From: Epiperipatus broadwayi
Taxonomy: Eukaryota > Onychophora > Udeonychophora > Euonychophora > Peripatidae
Direction: 5' to 3'
DNA: 64,000 nt
Assembly: GCA_028023455.1 (NCBI GenBank)
Contig: JAQFVV010000001.1
Coordinates: forward strand, 26,902,426 to 26,966,425
Position 1 is the first letter of the stretch. Each line of letters opens with the position of its first letter. This document shows positions 35,321 to 47,583 of the stretch, piece after piece. The notes beneath the pieces are model-generated. The model did no database searches. It saw nothing but the letters and a program-made list of their open reading frames with translations, and was not told the DNA's origin. The translations under genes and the position numbers were made by a program.

Positions 35321-36982
35321 ATAAAAGAAACTACTTCAGATATTAATTTTGACAAATTATAGTTATTAACAAAATCAATAAATAAAAACTAATTTTTTAA
35401 AGTAAACATTAGAATTCTTAATGAGTTTTATATGGAAGAAAATCATGAAATTAACCCTCAATTACCAGACACTTTGTTACAACTGAGTTAAATTTAATGT
35501 ATTTTAAAACTTAATCATATTTACTAACAGAATAAAAATGATAAAATACAAAATTCGGCTTCTCAAAAATACTATAAATAACAAATATAATTCAAAATAC
35601 ATATTGACAATTTGGGATCATTGATTTCAGAATTTTTCTAGATTAAGAATTTTGCAAAATTAAAAATGATAGCAGTTAATATACTTCTTATCTCATCATT
35701 ATAATCTTCCATATCTCTTAAAATATCACAAGCTTCTGGAAACTTAAAAAAACATTAAATTGTTATATTCAGCTTATAATTACAAAAATTAAAATTTCGT
35801 GATTTTTCTCTTTTGTAATAAAAATTTACTTTTTAATAATTTTTTTAGGATTATCATAATGATTCTTTTTTTTTTTTTATTCAGTTGCTATTTTCTAAAA
35901 AATATAAATAAATTATGAATTAAACAAGTGTCTTTTATAAATCAAAGTGATAAAGAAAAAAAAAAGAAACCAGTTGTGATCACATCAAATGGAGTATTAA
36001 TTTACTTACAGTATTGTGTTTATAACTTTGTTTAATTTTATTTTTAAAATATGCAAATTAATTTATTAACATTTAAATAAAAAAAGCGTTTCTTGAGTAC
36101 ATTTAACTTAGATTAAATAATAATCTAATGGTAATGAAAATTTTAAATTCCTGAAAAATCCCCCTTTTTTTTATTGAAGTGAAAAGTCTATAAGTGGCAG
36201 TATAATCGAACTATATTTTTGGATCTATTATTGCTTATCATTTTATAAATTGCTTCTAAATATAAGAATACCTTAAATAATAATTCTGCAAGAAATTCCT
36301 TAGAATAAAGTGATACACATAAAACAAAGTTAAGCAATCATTATACAACGACTAGATACTACCATCTGGTCTAACACTTTTTGGTGCACCCACTTTTTTA
36401 TAGCTAAATAAAAAAATATTGAACTGACTTTGAATAGTTACTATGAAAAGTAGCTTATTTATTGTAATAGGAAATACATTTTTATAATGTTCAAAACAGT
36501 GTAGATTTGCTAAAATATATTTTGCAAAAGAAAGCATTTAATTGCACCTAACAAGAGTAAAAAAAATAAATAGAAGCATTCAAACAGTTTTTCTTGTTTG
36601 TATTTAAAGACTTATTGGTGATTCATCTTTATGGTCTCAAATCACACCTTTTCTTCATTTATAATCTAGAAATATATTTTTCTCTTTTTCTAATTTCATT
36701 ATAAATGTGTTATTTCCATCCAATCTTTTCAATGCTTCTTCCACTTTTTACTTACAATGTTATTATTATTATTTTATGATATTGTTTGTTATTAGTTCTA
36801 TTCTATTATTATTATTGTAAATTAAAAAAAATAAAACATTTATACATATAAAGAATGTAAGTTTGATCCGAAAAATGTTAATATTTATGTGACTATAATT
36901 TATAGAAGAAAAAACAATTACGACTTTGTAAGATCTTATATATTTTCTACAAGTCACAATGAATAAAATTAATGATATTTAC
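35321..36982. other. AT-rich intron, nothing recognised
   Basis: No exon or repeat family is seen between this foldback and HECTD2 exon 3. Confidence 0.5.
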
Positions 36983-37109
36983 CCTCCTTGTGGTCCAGGA
37001 TTTTGCCATGCATGATATTCTGCCATAAGATGGTCAGGATAATCTAAGGCACTATTGTAAAATTCAGAATAATGCACCTTGGGAGGCCGGCACAAGTTAT
37101 TAGCTGCAT
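36983..37109 (-). CDS. HECTD2: HECTD2-like E3 ubiquitin ligase, third exon
   Basis: This 127-nt exon holds two bases completing Asn, then 41 codons (AANNLCRPPKVHYSEFYNSA, then LDYPDHLMAEYHAWQNPGPQ, then G), then GG. The acceptor is AATTTTAG and the donor GTAAAT. The FYN-A-LD pattern followed by EYHAWQNP is shared by HECTD2-type proteins and marks the linker that leads into the HECT domain. The last two bases join G at 30468 to give Gly. G+C content is clearly higher than in the flanking intron, as expected for coding sequence. The next intron is 6,514 bp and carries a SINE and two foldback elements. Confidence 0.88.
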
Positions 37110-38039
37110 CTAAAATTAATAAATCCATACATCAAAATGTTTTTTTATTAAAAATTTTAAGTAAAAGATTTTAATTGCAAAATATTTGAAGTATTTTACA
37201 TTAGCATTAAGGGTAGTTAAGTTTGATTGCATTAAAATTCTAATACATATTTTACAACAACCATTTCAGTTAGAATTTAAATCATGATTTTCTAAATTTA
37301 TTCATGCACATCATATTTGTTACCTATATTGTAGTTGTCAGATTTGTATAGTCAACAAAACTAATCCTAAGAACCAAGCAATGATCATTCACTTGTGTGC
37401 ATGTGTGTAACATCTACATAAACATTACCACAGATAATACAAAATTGAACCTCATTACCTATGCCTTAAAGACAATTTACACATGACTACTGCATTTGAG
37501 TTTAACATTTATGCTTTTATATCCTGATGAGAACAGAGAGATACAAGAAACTTTTAAGAACTAAAATACTAATTGTGGTAAATAAAATACAAATGTAAGA
37601 GGTAATAACTACATATATATTTATTAATAACAAATAGAAATATATATATTGAACCAGATGCTTTATCCTATTCAATAGTTCCATTGCCAAAAATAAAACC
37701 AACTTTTATTTTAATTAAAGTCTAAAGTTTAAAAAGAAGACTATTTAAGAGTACATGTAATAATGCACATACTCAGTTATGCTTTATAATATGTCATTTT
37801 TCTTTTTAATAAATTTTAATTCTAAAATAGTTTTCTTTTGCTGCTTGTTTTTTTTAATTAAAGGCAAGCAAACTTTTTAATTGCATTCTTGTTTTGATTG
37901 TAATCAATTTCTAATTTACTTTAATTAAGCTGAGACTTGTCACATTTTTTAAAAAAAATTAATCCTAAATAAGATTAACCTGGTTGGAATTTTTTAATTA
38001 AAATTGAGACTAAGATAAAGATTTGCCCTAGTCTAAAAT

Positions 38040-38240
38040 TAATTAATAATTAAAAATGATGCAGGAGATAAGGAGAATCATATAAATAGCCTGGGTTAGG
38101 AACTGAGAAAGAGCTATTCTACTAATTGGTCTTCTGTTCAGTTAGTTTAGTTTGTTCAACTTTTAGTACGTTAGTCAATATAACCATTGAATAAATGAAA
38201 TCATCTCTTCAGAATGATAAATGAGCCTCTATGAAGAATA
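38040..38240 (+). promoter_or_regulatory. possible retroelement promoter / solo LTR fragment
   Basis: CATATAAATAGCCTGGG (TATA box) is followed after about 60 bp by TTCAGTTAGTTTAG (initiator-like TCAGTT) and, 60 bp later, GAATAAATGAAA (poly(A) signal). This spacing recalls animal Gypsy/BEL LTRs. No second LTR, primer binding site or pol frame was found. Confidence 0.27.
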
Positions 38241-38489
38241 TTACTTATGCGATAAACCAACTCAAGATGAATCCCAAAGCTAAATTGTCCCTGCTAGACA
38301 TGCCTTAAAATGTATACAAGAACTGACCCAGTAATGCCTCCTGCCTTCTGAACAAAATGGAAAACGGAAGTCTTCATCGGAGTTCTCCATGGAATGAACT
38401 ATATGTGCCACGCTGAAAGACCTCTGCAGTTTTAACTTTATACCTCAAAGTAATACATTTCCATATTCTAATCAGAGTTTAAATCTGTC

Positions 38490-39310
38490 TAGTATCAGCT
38501 TAATCTTTAATGTTACCTATTTTATATTTATTTGCTTATCATTGTATTTTTATAGTATGTCTTTGGAATCTTAGTTTTAAGATTCCAAGTTTGTTTTCCA
38601 TGTTGTATGGTGAGATTATATTTTATATTCTTAATATTTCCTCCTTATTTCACTAACTATTGCTAAATGCTCTGACAGATTTCATAATTTCAGTTTGCTC
38701 ACCTGTACCTATTTTATTATCCAATAATTAATTTTAAATATGTTTAGTTTGCATTTATTGCAAACTGCATATCTTTTGGCTGGCGGTTTATCGTGTTTGT
38801 TATTCTAGTTTTTCTGAAATTGTAGATTTTGGGCCTTTTCCAAATTATGTAAGATTGTAATCATTTTTTTTGTCTTGTATGTGAAATCAACCATGAATTG
38901 CCTTAAATGTGGTATATCATGAGCTGTCCTATTGATATGAAGTTCTCGGATTCGACACATTATTCCAGGCCAAGAAATGCTCGCCGGCACTGTTTCATTG
39001 ATTTCCTACAAGACTGTATTGTTTTTCATATCTCTAAATTAAAAAGCTAGAATTAGTTTTATAAATCACCAGCAGGAAGATACTATTAATTCCCTTTTAA
39101 ATTGTAGGTGGGAAAATGATTCTTTCTGCCAAGGCATTTAATGTTTTAATATTTTTAACTCATATGCATTCTCTGATAAAAGTTTAGTATTTTGTTTGCT
39201 AGATTTATTTGATCTTTTAATTTGTTCTTTGCTTTAAAGTAATTTGTCAGAGCATTGATGTTTAATTTTTGTTAGTACACACCTGATAGAACCAAGTTTA
39301 TTGTGTACAA
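38490..39310 (-). repeat. dispersed repeat, copy A (coding-like)
   Basis: This is the minus-strand counterpart of 22950-23770. It encodes, without interruption for about 61 codons, MPASISWPGIMCRIRELHIN, then RTAHDIPHLRQFMVDFTYKT, then KKMITILHNLEKAQNLQF. Further on comes PAKRYAVCNKCKLN. The hairpin GGAATCTTAAAACTAAGATT occupies the place of a different hairpin in copy B. The conserved peptide suggests a transposon protein. C-x-x-C near the C-terminus may be a zinc knuckle. I cannot name the family. Confidence 0.65.
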
Positions 39311-42261
39311 ATCTCTGGGAGTGAAATTCTATATTACTCTTAATAAAACTTTAAAATTATTTAAACTTAATTCTGCTGAAATTTGTTTTACTGCTTTTAT
39401 TTCTCAATTGTCTGAACAATAGTTAAGATCTCTTGCTATCTCCCTGAGTCTAGTCAGTGCAAACCATCATCACCATCTACGTTTGGTCATGGTAAACAAA
39501 TTTTCCAGATGCACAGTGATCTGGTGGCACCCTCTGTGATCAAGGGTAGATTGAGTGACCATTACAATATAAACAAGCAAAAGAAAAGTGTTTATGTGGT
39601 TACATTCCTTAGAACTGGGTTCAAACCTAAAAGATTCTATGACATTTTCTTCTGTCAACAGGTTGGGTGCCTAATTATTATTGTCTATAATGAATTAATG
39701 ATTATTCTAATGATTATGATAATCAAATGGCATTATTATCAATATTTTTTATAAAAATTGGGGAAGGGAATTATATATTTCACACATTTCAATAATTCCA
39801 GGGTGGACATTCTACAGTGATCTAGCTATTAATTAATGCATAACCAAAGCAGGCTGCAACTGAGAGCATTCATTTACATACATTACAATCATAGTTATTA
39901 ATAGATAACCACAAATGACTTGCCTGGCAAAAAAGATACAATTCAATAAATGATGACTTATTTGATGATAAAATATAGTGTGGGGTGTACAATGAATTAT
40001 CTTAATTGCAAAATAAATTATGTAATAAAATAATTTTATAATGATTGATGCAATAGGCAAATCAAAGAACTTAGGTTAATAATAATGATATAAATGTATT
40101 GAAATAAGCATTAACTCATTAATGTAAATAAGATAAAGAGTATAATTCTAATTTACCAATTGCAATCCAAGATAAATTTAATTATCTTAAGTTTATGGCA
40201 ATCAGCATAGCTTTTGTGATATCCATTTCATTTTAATCCTAAAGATATGAAATGAAGAGGGGGGAGCTCATGTCTCCTCTCTCTAAGTTATTTTACATAC
40301 AGTGCATATTTTTTTGGTATATGTTTCAAATATATTTGTAAAAGGTCAAAGATAAACACAAATTTTTAAACAAAAAAAAAAAATCTTCGTCTTCTTGTTA
40401 AAATCATTTCTGTAGCTATGGCAGCATACAACCAGTATTTTTCTTTTTTAAACAATGACTTGTGATTATGTGATTTCTAATAGGCATTGTTATCATTCAA
40501 TAATAAATTAAACAAAATATTTTATTTTAAAATTTAATAAATAAATGATTCACTTATTCCAGATTAATTCAAAACAATAATTATTTTTTTATTAAACAAA
40601 TGACCTTTAATTGTTTTCTTTATTTAGTTATTTATATATTACAAGAAAATTGTAAATATCAACATGTGTACATCACACTATTTTTTGACTGATTGTAAAT
40701 TTGATTGATTGTATATTTAATTAATTATATCTATTAGACTGATTGTATATTTGACTGAATTACAGATATTTGACTAATTGTATATATAACTAATCCATGA
40801 AGCCTTTTTATAATATTCAGGAATTTAAATTTAAGCTAAATTAATTGTTTTCCGACCCTCCCTCCCCTCCTCCACACACACCCATACTTGCATTCCATTT
40901 TATAAGCTTTAAAAATATTTTAATAAAATAAATTTTATTCACCTTTAATGAAATTTTATAACATTTAAGGAAGAATAAAATTGGTATAAAGCATATATAT
41001 AGCTTCAATATATAGATCCATCATTCATCTATTCAACTATGTATCTATCTTATTGTTTTCAAATATTGTTATATAGTGTAACCTTTGCTAAAGTGCAAGT
41101 CAAATGAATAAATTAAAGAGAGAGTGATTAAATGTAGTTAGTTTATAACATTAATAAAGACGGATTTAAAATAATGGCAATAAATTAAGTATAATAAAAA
41201 ATTGCTTAAATAAGGTAACAATTAAGATTTATAATTTTTTTGTTTAGAAAAAGAATTTTATTTATAAAAAAAAAAAAAAGGAAAATAAGAGGAAGTATTT
41301 TTTAAAGTAATTAAGACCGTGGTTACTAATACTTACTTTGGGTTAAAATAATTTAATTTAAAAAAAGAAAAAAGTTATGTTTTGTTTTGTTAGTTTGCCT
41401 AGAATATTATATAATTATTTAAAAATAATCAAAGCAATAAGTAAAATTTTTGTGCAAAGTTGCTGCCGAAAAAACCCCCTAATAGGATTAAATAGTTTAT
41501 AGTTTTGAAATTTAATAGGATTAGATAGTTTACATGCTTTAATTAAACTAATGAAATATTTTTTTAAAAAAAGATAAGGTGAAGTGGAGGCAGATATGCC
41601 TTATAGAATGGACAGATTTTTCTCATAGAAATGTCATTAAATATTTTACTATATTCATTTTTTTTTTCACTGAGACTTGTAGAATGTCTGAAATATATTC
41701 ATTGTGACCATTGACTGACAAGCATCAAACTACTGAAAGCCCAGCTGCTACTCTGACAATTGTATTAAAGTCAATGGGTTATTGATTTTATATATCCTAT
41801 ATCATCAATAACATTACGTATTGCAAAGTCTTACAGGGAATGAAGTGCTAAGTCACCTGAGTGTGTGTTCATTGGTCTGGACATGATGTAGTTCCAATTA
41901 ATTATTCAGAGAGAATCCATCATGTGTCTGAAATGTAAAAATTTAACTTAATGTGCCATTGTCAAGAAGTGTTTGCCCTGTGCTATATAATTTATTTGTT
42001 GAAGATCTATCAAATGAAAGCTTTCTCTTATTATTAAAAGTATTGTATATGCACAAGTGGATCTTGACATAAATTTACATTGACAGTATGAGGCAAGCTA
42101 AAAAAGAGCAAAAGGAAAAAAACTAAATCTACAGGAATAAACAGCATAATTCCAAATAAATAAAAAGAGGATGAACCAAAAATGAAAAATGTTAAGATCA
42201 ACATGAAGACTTTACAAAAGAGCTTGGTAAGAATTTTAATTGCTTGCCTGTTTTTTGCATA
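39311..42261. other. AT-rich intron, nothing recognised
   Basis: A less AT-rich patch at 39440-39680 lacks a convincing frame or RNA. A polypurine/polypyrimidine stretch lies at 40850-40885 (CCGACCCTCCCTCCCCTCCT). Confidence 0.45.
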
Positions 42262-43281
42262 CACTATATTACTTTGAATATAAGACATTTTTCCAAATTT
42301 TGGACTTGTAAAACATAGGTGTGTCTTGAATTCAAAATGAAAATATTTAACATCTTATTTCTGTGAATCTTTGCTTTACACTATACACACATATAGTATT
42401 ATGATCGTTACCTGTGTAGAATATCATGTTAAACCTTTTTAATCAATATTTTTGGGATTAATTTCATAAATGGCTTTAACTCTCTGCCAGATCTTTACTT
42501 TTAATGTTATTTTGCCAATTTTACCATTATTTTATCGAAAAACCTGTGCCAATTAACCTTTAAAATTTTTTACAAATCAATATGACAATGAGATAAGTGC
42601 CTGTCTTTCAAAATGCTGATTAGTTGTTTCTTGTTCTCTATATAAGAGAGCACCTGTCAAAATTTTGACAGTTCTGATAGGTTTGTTTTGAATTTTGAAG
42701 TGCAAATGTATGTTTTAGAATCTTTTGCTGTTATTTTGTCAATTTTGACAGTTCCAATATTTTCATTTTTATTTTTGAAATGAAAACAAATGTTTTAGAA
42801 TCTCTTAACATTTTGCTGATTTTGACAGTTTTGATATTTTCATTTTGATTTTTAAAGTGAAAACCTATTTTAAAATCTTTTTTACACATTTATTTGTTTC
42901 AGAAAATATTTGTAAAAATATAAACTATTTTAAAAGAATGATTCAAATTTTAATAAAAATATATATATATATATTTACTTGAAAATAAATTGACAAAAAA
43001 ATTATAATATTTGGCTGCAATTTAAATGGCTTGAAGATGATGTACCCTGGTGGAATAATGAAGATCAAAATTCAAGTTCTGAATGTGAAGATGCAAAAAG
43101 TGAAAGTACTGTATATCTGAAGATTTGCAATAAATTAGAAAAGTTTATTGTATTTATATTATTTTCCTATTTAAATACATATATACATCTTAAATTTGGG
43201 GGTTAATTTTTTTTGCCAATTTTTCAGGCTTAAAATCCTACTATATCTTAAATTAGGGGCATCTTATGTGAAGTAATATGG
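42262..43281 (+). mobile_element. 1.0-kb pogo/mariner-like transposon remnant
   Basis: The left end CACTATATTACTTTGAATAT (continuing AAGA) and the right end, read on the minus strand, CCATATTACTTCACATAAGA are imperfect inverted repeats, each next to a TA. Near the right end a plus-strand frame (about 43013-43206) reads WLQFKWLEDDVPWWNNEDQN, then SSSECEDAKSES. That is an acidic, W-containing tail like the C-terminus of pogo/Tigger-type transposases. The catalytic part is gone and replaced in part by tandem repeats (42661-42880). Confidence 0.6.
42661..42880. repeat. three degenerate tandem units of about 80 bp
   Basis: AATTTTGACAGTT, a TTTT-ATTTT run, a TGAAA/GTGCAAA block and TTTTAGAATCTNTT recur in the same order starting near 42661, 42741 and 42819. 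Confidence 0.75.
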
Positions 43282-44938
43282 TAATATCATTACAATCTTA
43301 ATTCAAATAAATGTTGTAATTGTTTTTTTATTAATTTTATTATTAATGTTAATAGGTTAACCAAACTCCATGTTAAATGTTTATGTAATTAGCTAGTGAA
43401 TCTTATTATCATATAAAAAAAACCTTTGTTTTATTATTTGTTAATCTGGACTCTGTTTTCTTTTCTTAGTTTCTCACCATTCAAATTAACAAACTTTTTA
43501 CCATAGGGTAAATATATTGTTGATATAATATTTATTTTGAAAGGGTCAGAATATGATAATCAATGAATTAGGATTCTTACTCAATAGACCTAGTTATGGT
43601 TAACTATCTGTAGTACTGAAGGGTGTTCAAATTCCCTCCTATAAATATTCCCATTATTTAGGCTGGTATCTAGATTTTAATCTAATATAAATGTGTATAT
43701 TTATGGGGGATTTTTCTTTTAGTTAAATAACTATGGGATTAATGGTCAAAATGTGACCATGGTATATGTGATTTGTGTATAATTTGTATCCAATCTGAGC
43801 ATTGGAATAATTTTATAAAATAAATTATATTAAGTTATATTTCTTTTCTTGTCCTGTTTTATATATTTTCTGACTAGTTAGGTCACATTAACTTGAAGTA
43901 AAGAGGATATATATGGCTGCCCAAATGTGGTTGGGTCAAAACCTTTCATTTGTATGGTTATAATAAATAAAACCTTAAATAGATCATTATAAGATAAAAG
44001 CTTCTCAAGCATCCTTTCTTATAGGACCATTAAAAGAATATTAACCAGCCATATCAGTAGATGTATGGTCATGGTTTTGATTTATCATTCTTGTTTTTTC
44101 TCTAGTTAAGAATATTCAGATACCCATTTTCCAACCAATAATTGAACTGTAGGTAAATTGCTATGACCTGTTTTTTAAAAAAAATATCAAGTTTTGTCTG
44201 GTGAACCATTATATTAAGAAGTCATCACATTTGCATATTTTCATTACAAGTTATTTACTCTGTGGTCTTTTTATATCTTCTCAATGCTGTTCTTTATAAC
44301 TCTCAGTTATCTCTAGTTTGTTGGTTTAATAGCTATATAATTAATCTCTTTTTCTCACATTTTACTGGATCTCTTGAGTGACTTATTATTCAATTACTTT
44401 TTTTAATCATGCATTTTAAGATTATCTAGTATTTTATTTATCCTATCTTTTTTCCTTTAATAAATCATACTATTTTGTGTTATAGGTTTTCTTTAACAAT
44501 ACTAACATTCCAATTTTTTTAATTTTTTTTCAATGTTTTCAGTTCATTATATTATATAAAATGGTTTCTTCTCATATGAAATCACAACTTTTTTTTTTAT
44601 CTAAAAGACCATATGATTACCATATCTTTTAACAGATAAAACATGAAACCTTTTTATTCTATGTAAACCAATCTGTATCTGCCCACCCATTTTTTTCTAT
44701 CAAACTACAACTACTAAATCATTTACTGAAGTACTTTTTTTCTATCCCATTTTAATAAAAGTTCTGTTATTAACTTTATTATTATTTTCTTATATTCTCT
44801 ATTCTTATTATACAGATTTTAAAAAATCAAAAAGTTTTCTCTTTTGTATCTCTCTTTCTTTTACATTTCTTTTATTTTCTATAAAATATTTTGTTTTTCT
44901 TTCAAAATCCTATATTCCAGGAATAAATTTTCTATATA
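43282..44938. other. AT-rich intron, nothing recognised
   Basis: Pyrimidine-rich on the plus strand from about 44270 to 44950. No gene or repeat family is identified. Confidence 0.45.
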
Positions 44939-45031
44939 TTTTTTTTTTCATATGTCAAATGTGCTGACCGGGAAGCGAACCTGGACCAGGTGCTTGGAAG
45001 GCAGCTATGCCAACCACTAGGCCACCAATGC
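44939..45031 (-). mobile_element. tRNA-Gly(TCC)-derived SINE
   Basis: Read on the minus strand it begins GCATTGGTGGCCTAGTGGTT, followed by GGCATAGCTGCCTTCCAAGC (anticodon TCC in a CTTCCAA loop) and GGTTCGCTTCCCGG (T arm, box B). It then has TTTGACATATG and a poly(A). The first 70 bases follow a tRNA-Gly cloverleaf closely, but the acceptor stem's 3' strand (GTCAGCAC) does not pair well and a poly(A) replaces CCA, so it is a retroposed SINE and not a tRNA gene. The TGACATATG-An end is the same as in the SINEs at 34431 and 56673, which have a different tRNA head. A clear target duplication is not visible; TATATA flanks both sides. Confidence 0.83.
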
Positions 45032-45845
45032 TTATATAGCATACAATTTTCCTTTTTTACCTTTTTGGTATTCAAAACTTATGCCCTTGCCCAAATATAC
45101 TTTTATACAAAACTGATACCTTTTTACAAGTTGGCAAGGATAATACTGTTTCCAGTTATAACATTCGAGCTGATTTTTTTTATCTTTTTTTTCCAAAAAT
45201 GTTCCAACTATTTACAAATATTTTTCCTTCATTTTGATTGTCAATGTTCTCAATCTACACAGTCCAAACAAAATATTTAATGATTTTTTTTAAAAAGTTT
45301 AATCTTAGTAGTCTTGATTTCCAATTCATATTAGTATGATGTTATTGTAATTATAAAATGATTTGAATGAAAATGGGAAAAGAAGTCAGCTAAGAAGAAT
45401 TACTGGATTAGGTCAATGTTAATATGGAATGATGATACAAAATCATTTATGGAAAGAAAACTTGTAGTAGTCACTTATAAGAAATGTGATACCATTTTTT
45501 TTAGTAGTCTATTTATGGATAACATGATACAAAAAGAAGTAATAAGCATGTAAATCAATTATAACTATTAAAATTGTATCTCTTAATATATATATATGAA
45601 TTCACAGTATTACTTCTAGGAACTTCCATGTAGTAAAAATATATAATGGCTAAAATAGCTGATATTTCAGTACAATAACAAGTACTTTCCTCAGAACTTC
45701 TTTCTTAAATCATAAGAATTTATATAGTGAGATTTAAAATCATTAGTTTTTTCCTTTGTTACTTTCACCTCATATTCAAATTCTGTTGGTTGGCAAGTTT
45801 TAAAAAATAGTTTATCTTCCAATAACTTTTTCCAAATATTATTAT

Positions 45846-46440
45846 TTTTTTAATCCACACTTTTCATTTATGCTCTTACGCTTTTTGAAAATCTCTATAG
45901 CTGCCTTTATCAGTCTTTGGTCATATTGTTCAATTTTTGCAGAATATATGCTTTATTAAAATTGATGTCATGGTTAGTTAATTTAATGCATGAATAAATG
46001 ACTGATGAATTAGATTTTTCTCTGACTGCCAAAATGTGTTCTTTTCTTATGTTTATTCTACAATTGGTCTGTCCTTAATGTATTATTGTGAACAAACTCC
46101 ACATGGAATTTCATATTCACCATGACCCTCCAAAGGAATTTTATCTACAGGGCATAGAAATACTTTATTAATTTTTTTAAACATAGTATAAATTGTGTGG
46201 ATATTATTTTTCTTTAAAATATTACCAATTTTATCAGTTACACTCTTTATATACGGCAAAATATTCTTAATTTCTGAAGTATCAAAATCTGTTTTTTTTA
46301 TTATATGAAAAAATCCTGTTAATAATCTTATGATCAAAATCATTATGAAGAAGCATTTTTTAGCAGCCAAGATATCTTGATGAAAATGGCTATCATCAGA
46401 AAGTTTCTTAGTCCTATCTAGTTAACAATGTCTTTGCCAC
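45846..46440 (-). pseudogene. Penelope-like element, 3' part of reverse transcriptase to endonuclease
   Basis: The minus strand encodes TKKLSDDSHFHQDILAAKKC, a region with frame breaks, then FKKINKVFLCPVDKIPLEGH followed by GEYEIPCGVC. This is the known Penelope linker between RT and the GIY-YIG domain (F-x-x-x-x-K-L, VKDPIP, G-VYKIPC). Further along come pieces of the endonuclease: LTNHDINFNKAYILQKLNN and, in another frame, EQYDQRLIKAAIEIFKKRKS then INEKCGLK. The latter matches the R-x-x-x-E-AIEI-x-K-x-x-x-x-N-x-x-x-G pattern at the C-terminus. The Y-x-G motif itself has been lost. This copy differs in lineage from the one at 24173, whose linker is VVYKIACPQLGC. Confidence 0.72.
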
Positions 46441-46814
46441 TAAAAATAATTGTGCTGGATGGTAATGAGAAGAAAAATATAGATATCTCCCAGTGTATGT
46501 TTGTTTACTATATATACTATGGGATAAAGAACCATCTGTCTTTCAATTAAAATATTTAAGAATAGAAGTTGGTTATTATTTTCTATTTCCATACTATATT
46601 TGATGTTGTTATGAAAAAGAAATTAAAAAAATTATGAGCATGCTTACCATGAGGCCAAATAACAAATGTATCATAAACATACATCACCCACACAGAAAAT
46701 ATGATGATTGAACCCTCAAAGCCCTTGTTGATTCCAATATTATTACCCATGTTGACCTTAAATCACTCTGACCCCTCACATATAGGACATATGTACATTT
46801 AAATACATAGAAGA
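46441..46814. other. AT-rich sequence next to the Penelope relic
   Basis: Possibly further decayed Penelope sequence upstream on the minus strand, but no frame is recognisable. Confidence 0.35.
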
Positions 46815-47583
46815 GGCATCAATAAGGGCTTTGATAGTTCAATCATCACATTTTTAATGAGATGGATGTCTGATAAGTTGGAGGGTGGAAAAAATTAAAG
46901 CCTGTCCAATAAAGTTTGAAGATTTCATACCTCAATATAAACTGAGGGTTGTTTATATATATATGTGTGTGTGGGAGATGATGATCTGTACCAACTGATG
47001 ATTGCTGATTCAGCATGAAATATGTCTACTGAATATCTTTTTTTCACATTTACATTGTCATGTATATCAATTGCATAAGATGGAGTGGATAAATGTAGGG
47101 AGCTTGAAAGCCTTAATTCAAATCCCTTCTAATTACATTAAGTTCAGTTTAGATAATATACTTGTATTTAAATATTATATATTCAGCTTGTATTCTGCCC
47201 AGACATATTAAGGTCATCTATGTCAAAATGATTTAAAGTCAACATGGGTATGACAATAACATTGGCATCAACAAGGAATATGAGCATTCAATCATCAGAT
47301 ATTCAATGAGATGGATGGCTAAAAAGTTGGAGGGTGGAAGATATTGAAGCATGTCTATTAAAGTATGAAGATTTGATATCTTAACATAAACTGAGTACTG
47401 ATTATAAATATATGTGTGTGTGTGGGGGGTGATAATCTGAACCAACTGATGAGTGCTGGTTCAGCACAAAATGTCTATATTGGACATCACTTACCTTTTT
47501 CATATTTACATAGATATGTGTATCGGTTGTATAAGATGGAATTGATAGATGTAGGGAGTTTAAAAGTCTGAGTTCAAATCCCT
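46815..47583 (+). repeat. two direct copies of a 320-bp repeat
   Basis: Copy 1 (46815-47132) and copy 2 (47246-47583) share, in order, TTCAATCATCA, AATGAGATGGATG, AGTTGGAGGGTGGAA, TATATGTGTGTGTG, ACCAACTGATGA, CATTTACAT/CATATTTACAT, TAAGATGGA and AATGTAGGGAG, and end in a box-B-like (G/A)TTCAAATCCCTT. The ending suggests a tRNA-derived 3' part, possibly an old SINE pair. Copies differ at many sites. Confidence 0.75.

Noticed and set aside
45001-45280. 96-codon plus-strand frame
   Set aside because: It starts in the antisense of the tRNA-Gly SINE and continues in low-complexity sequence.
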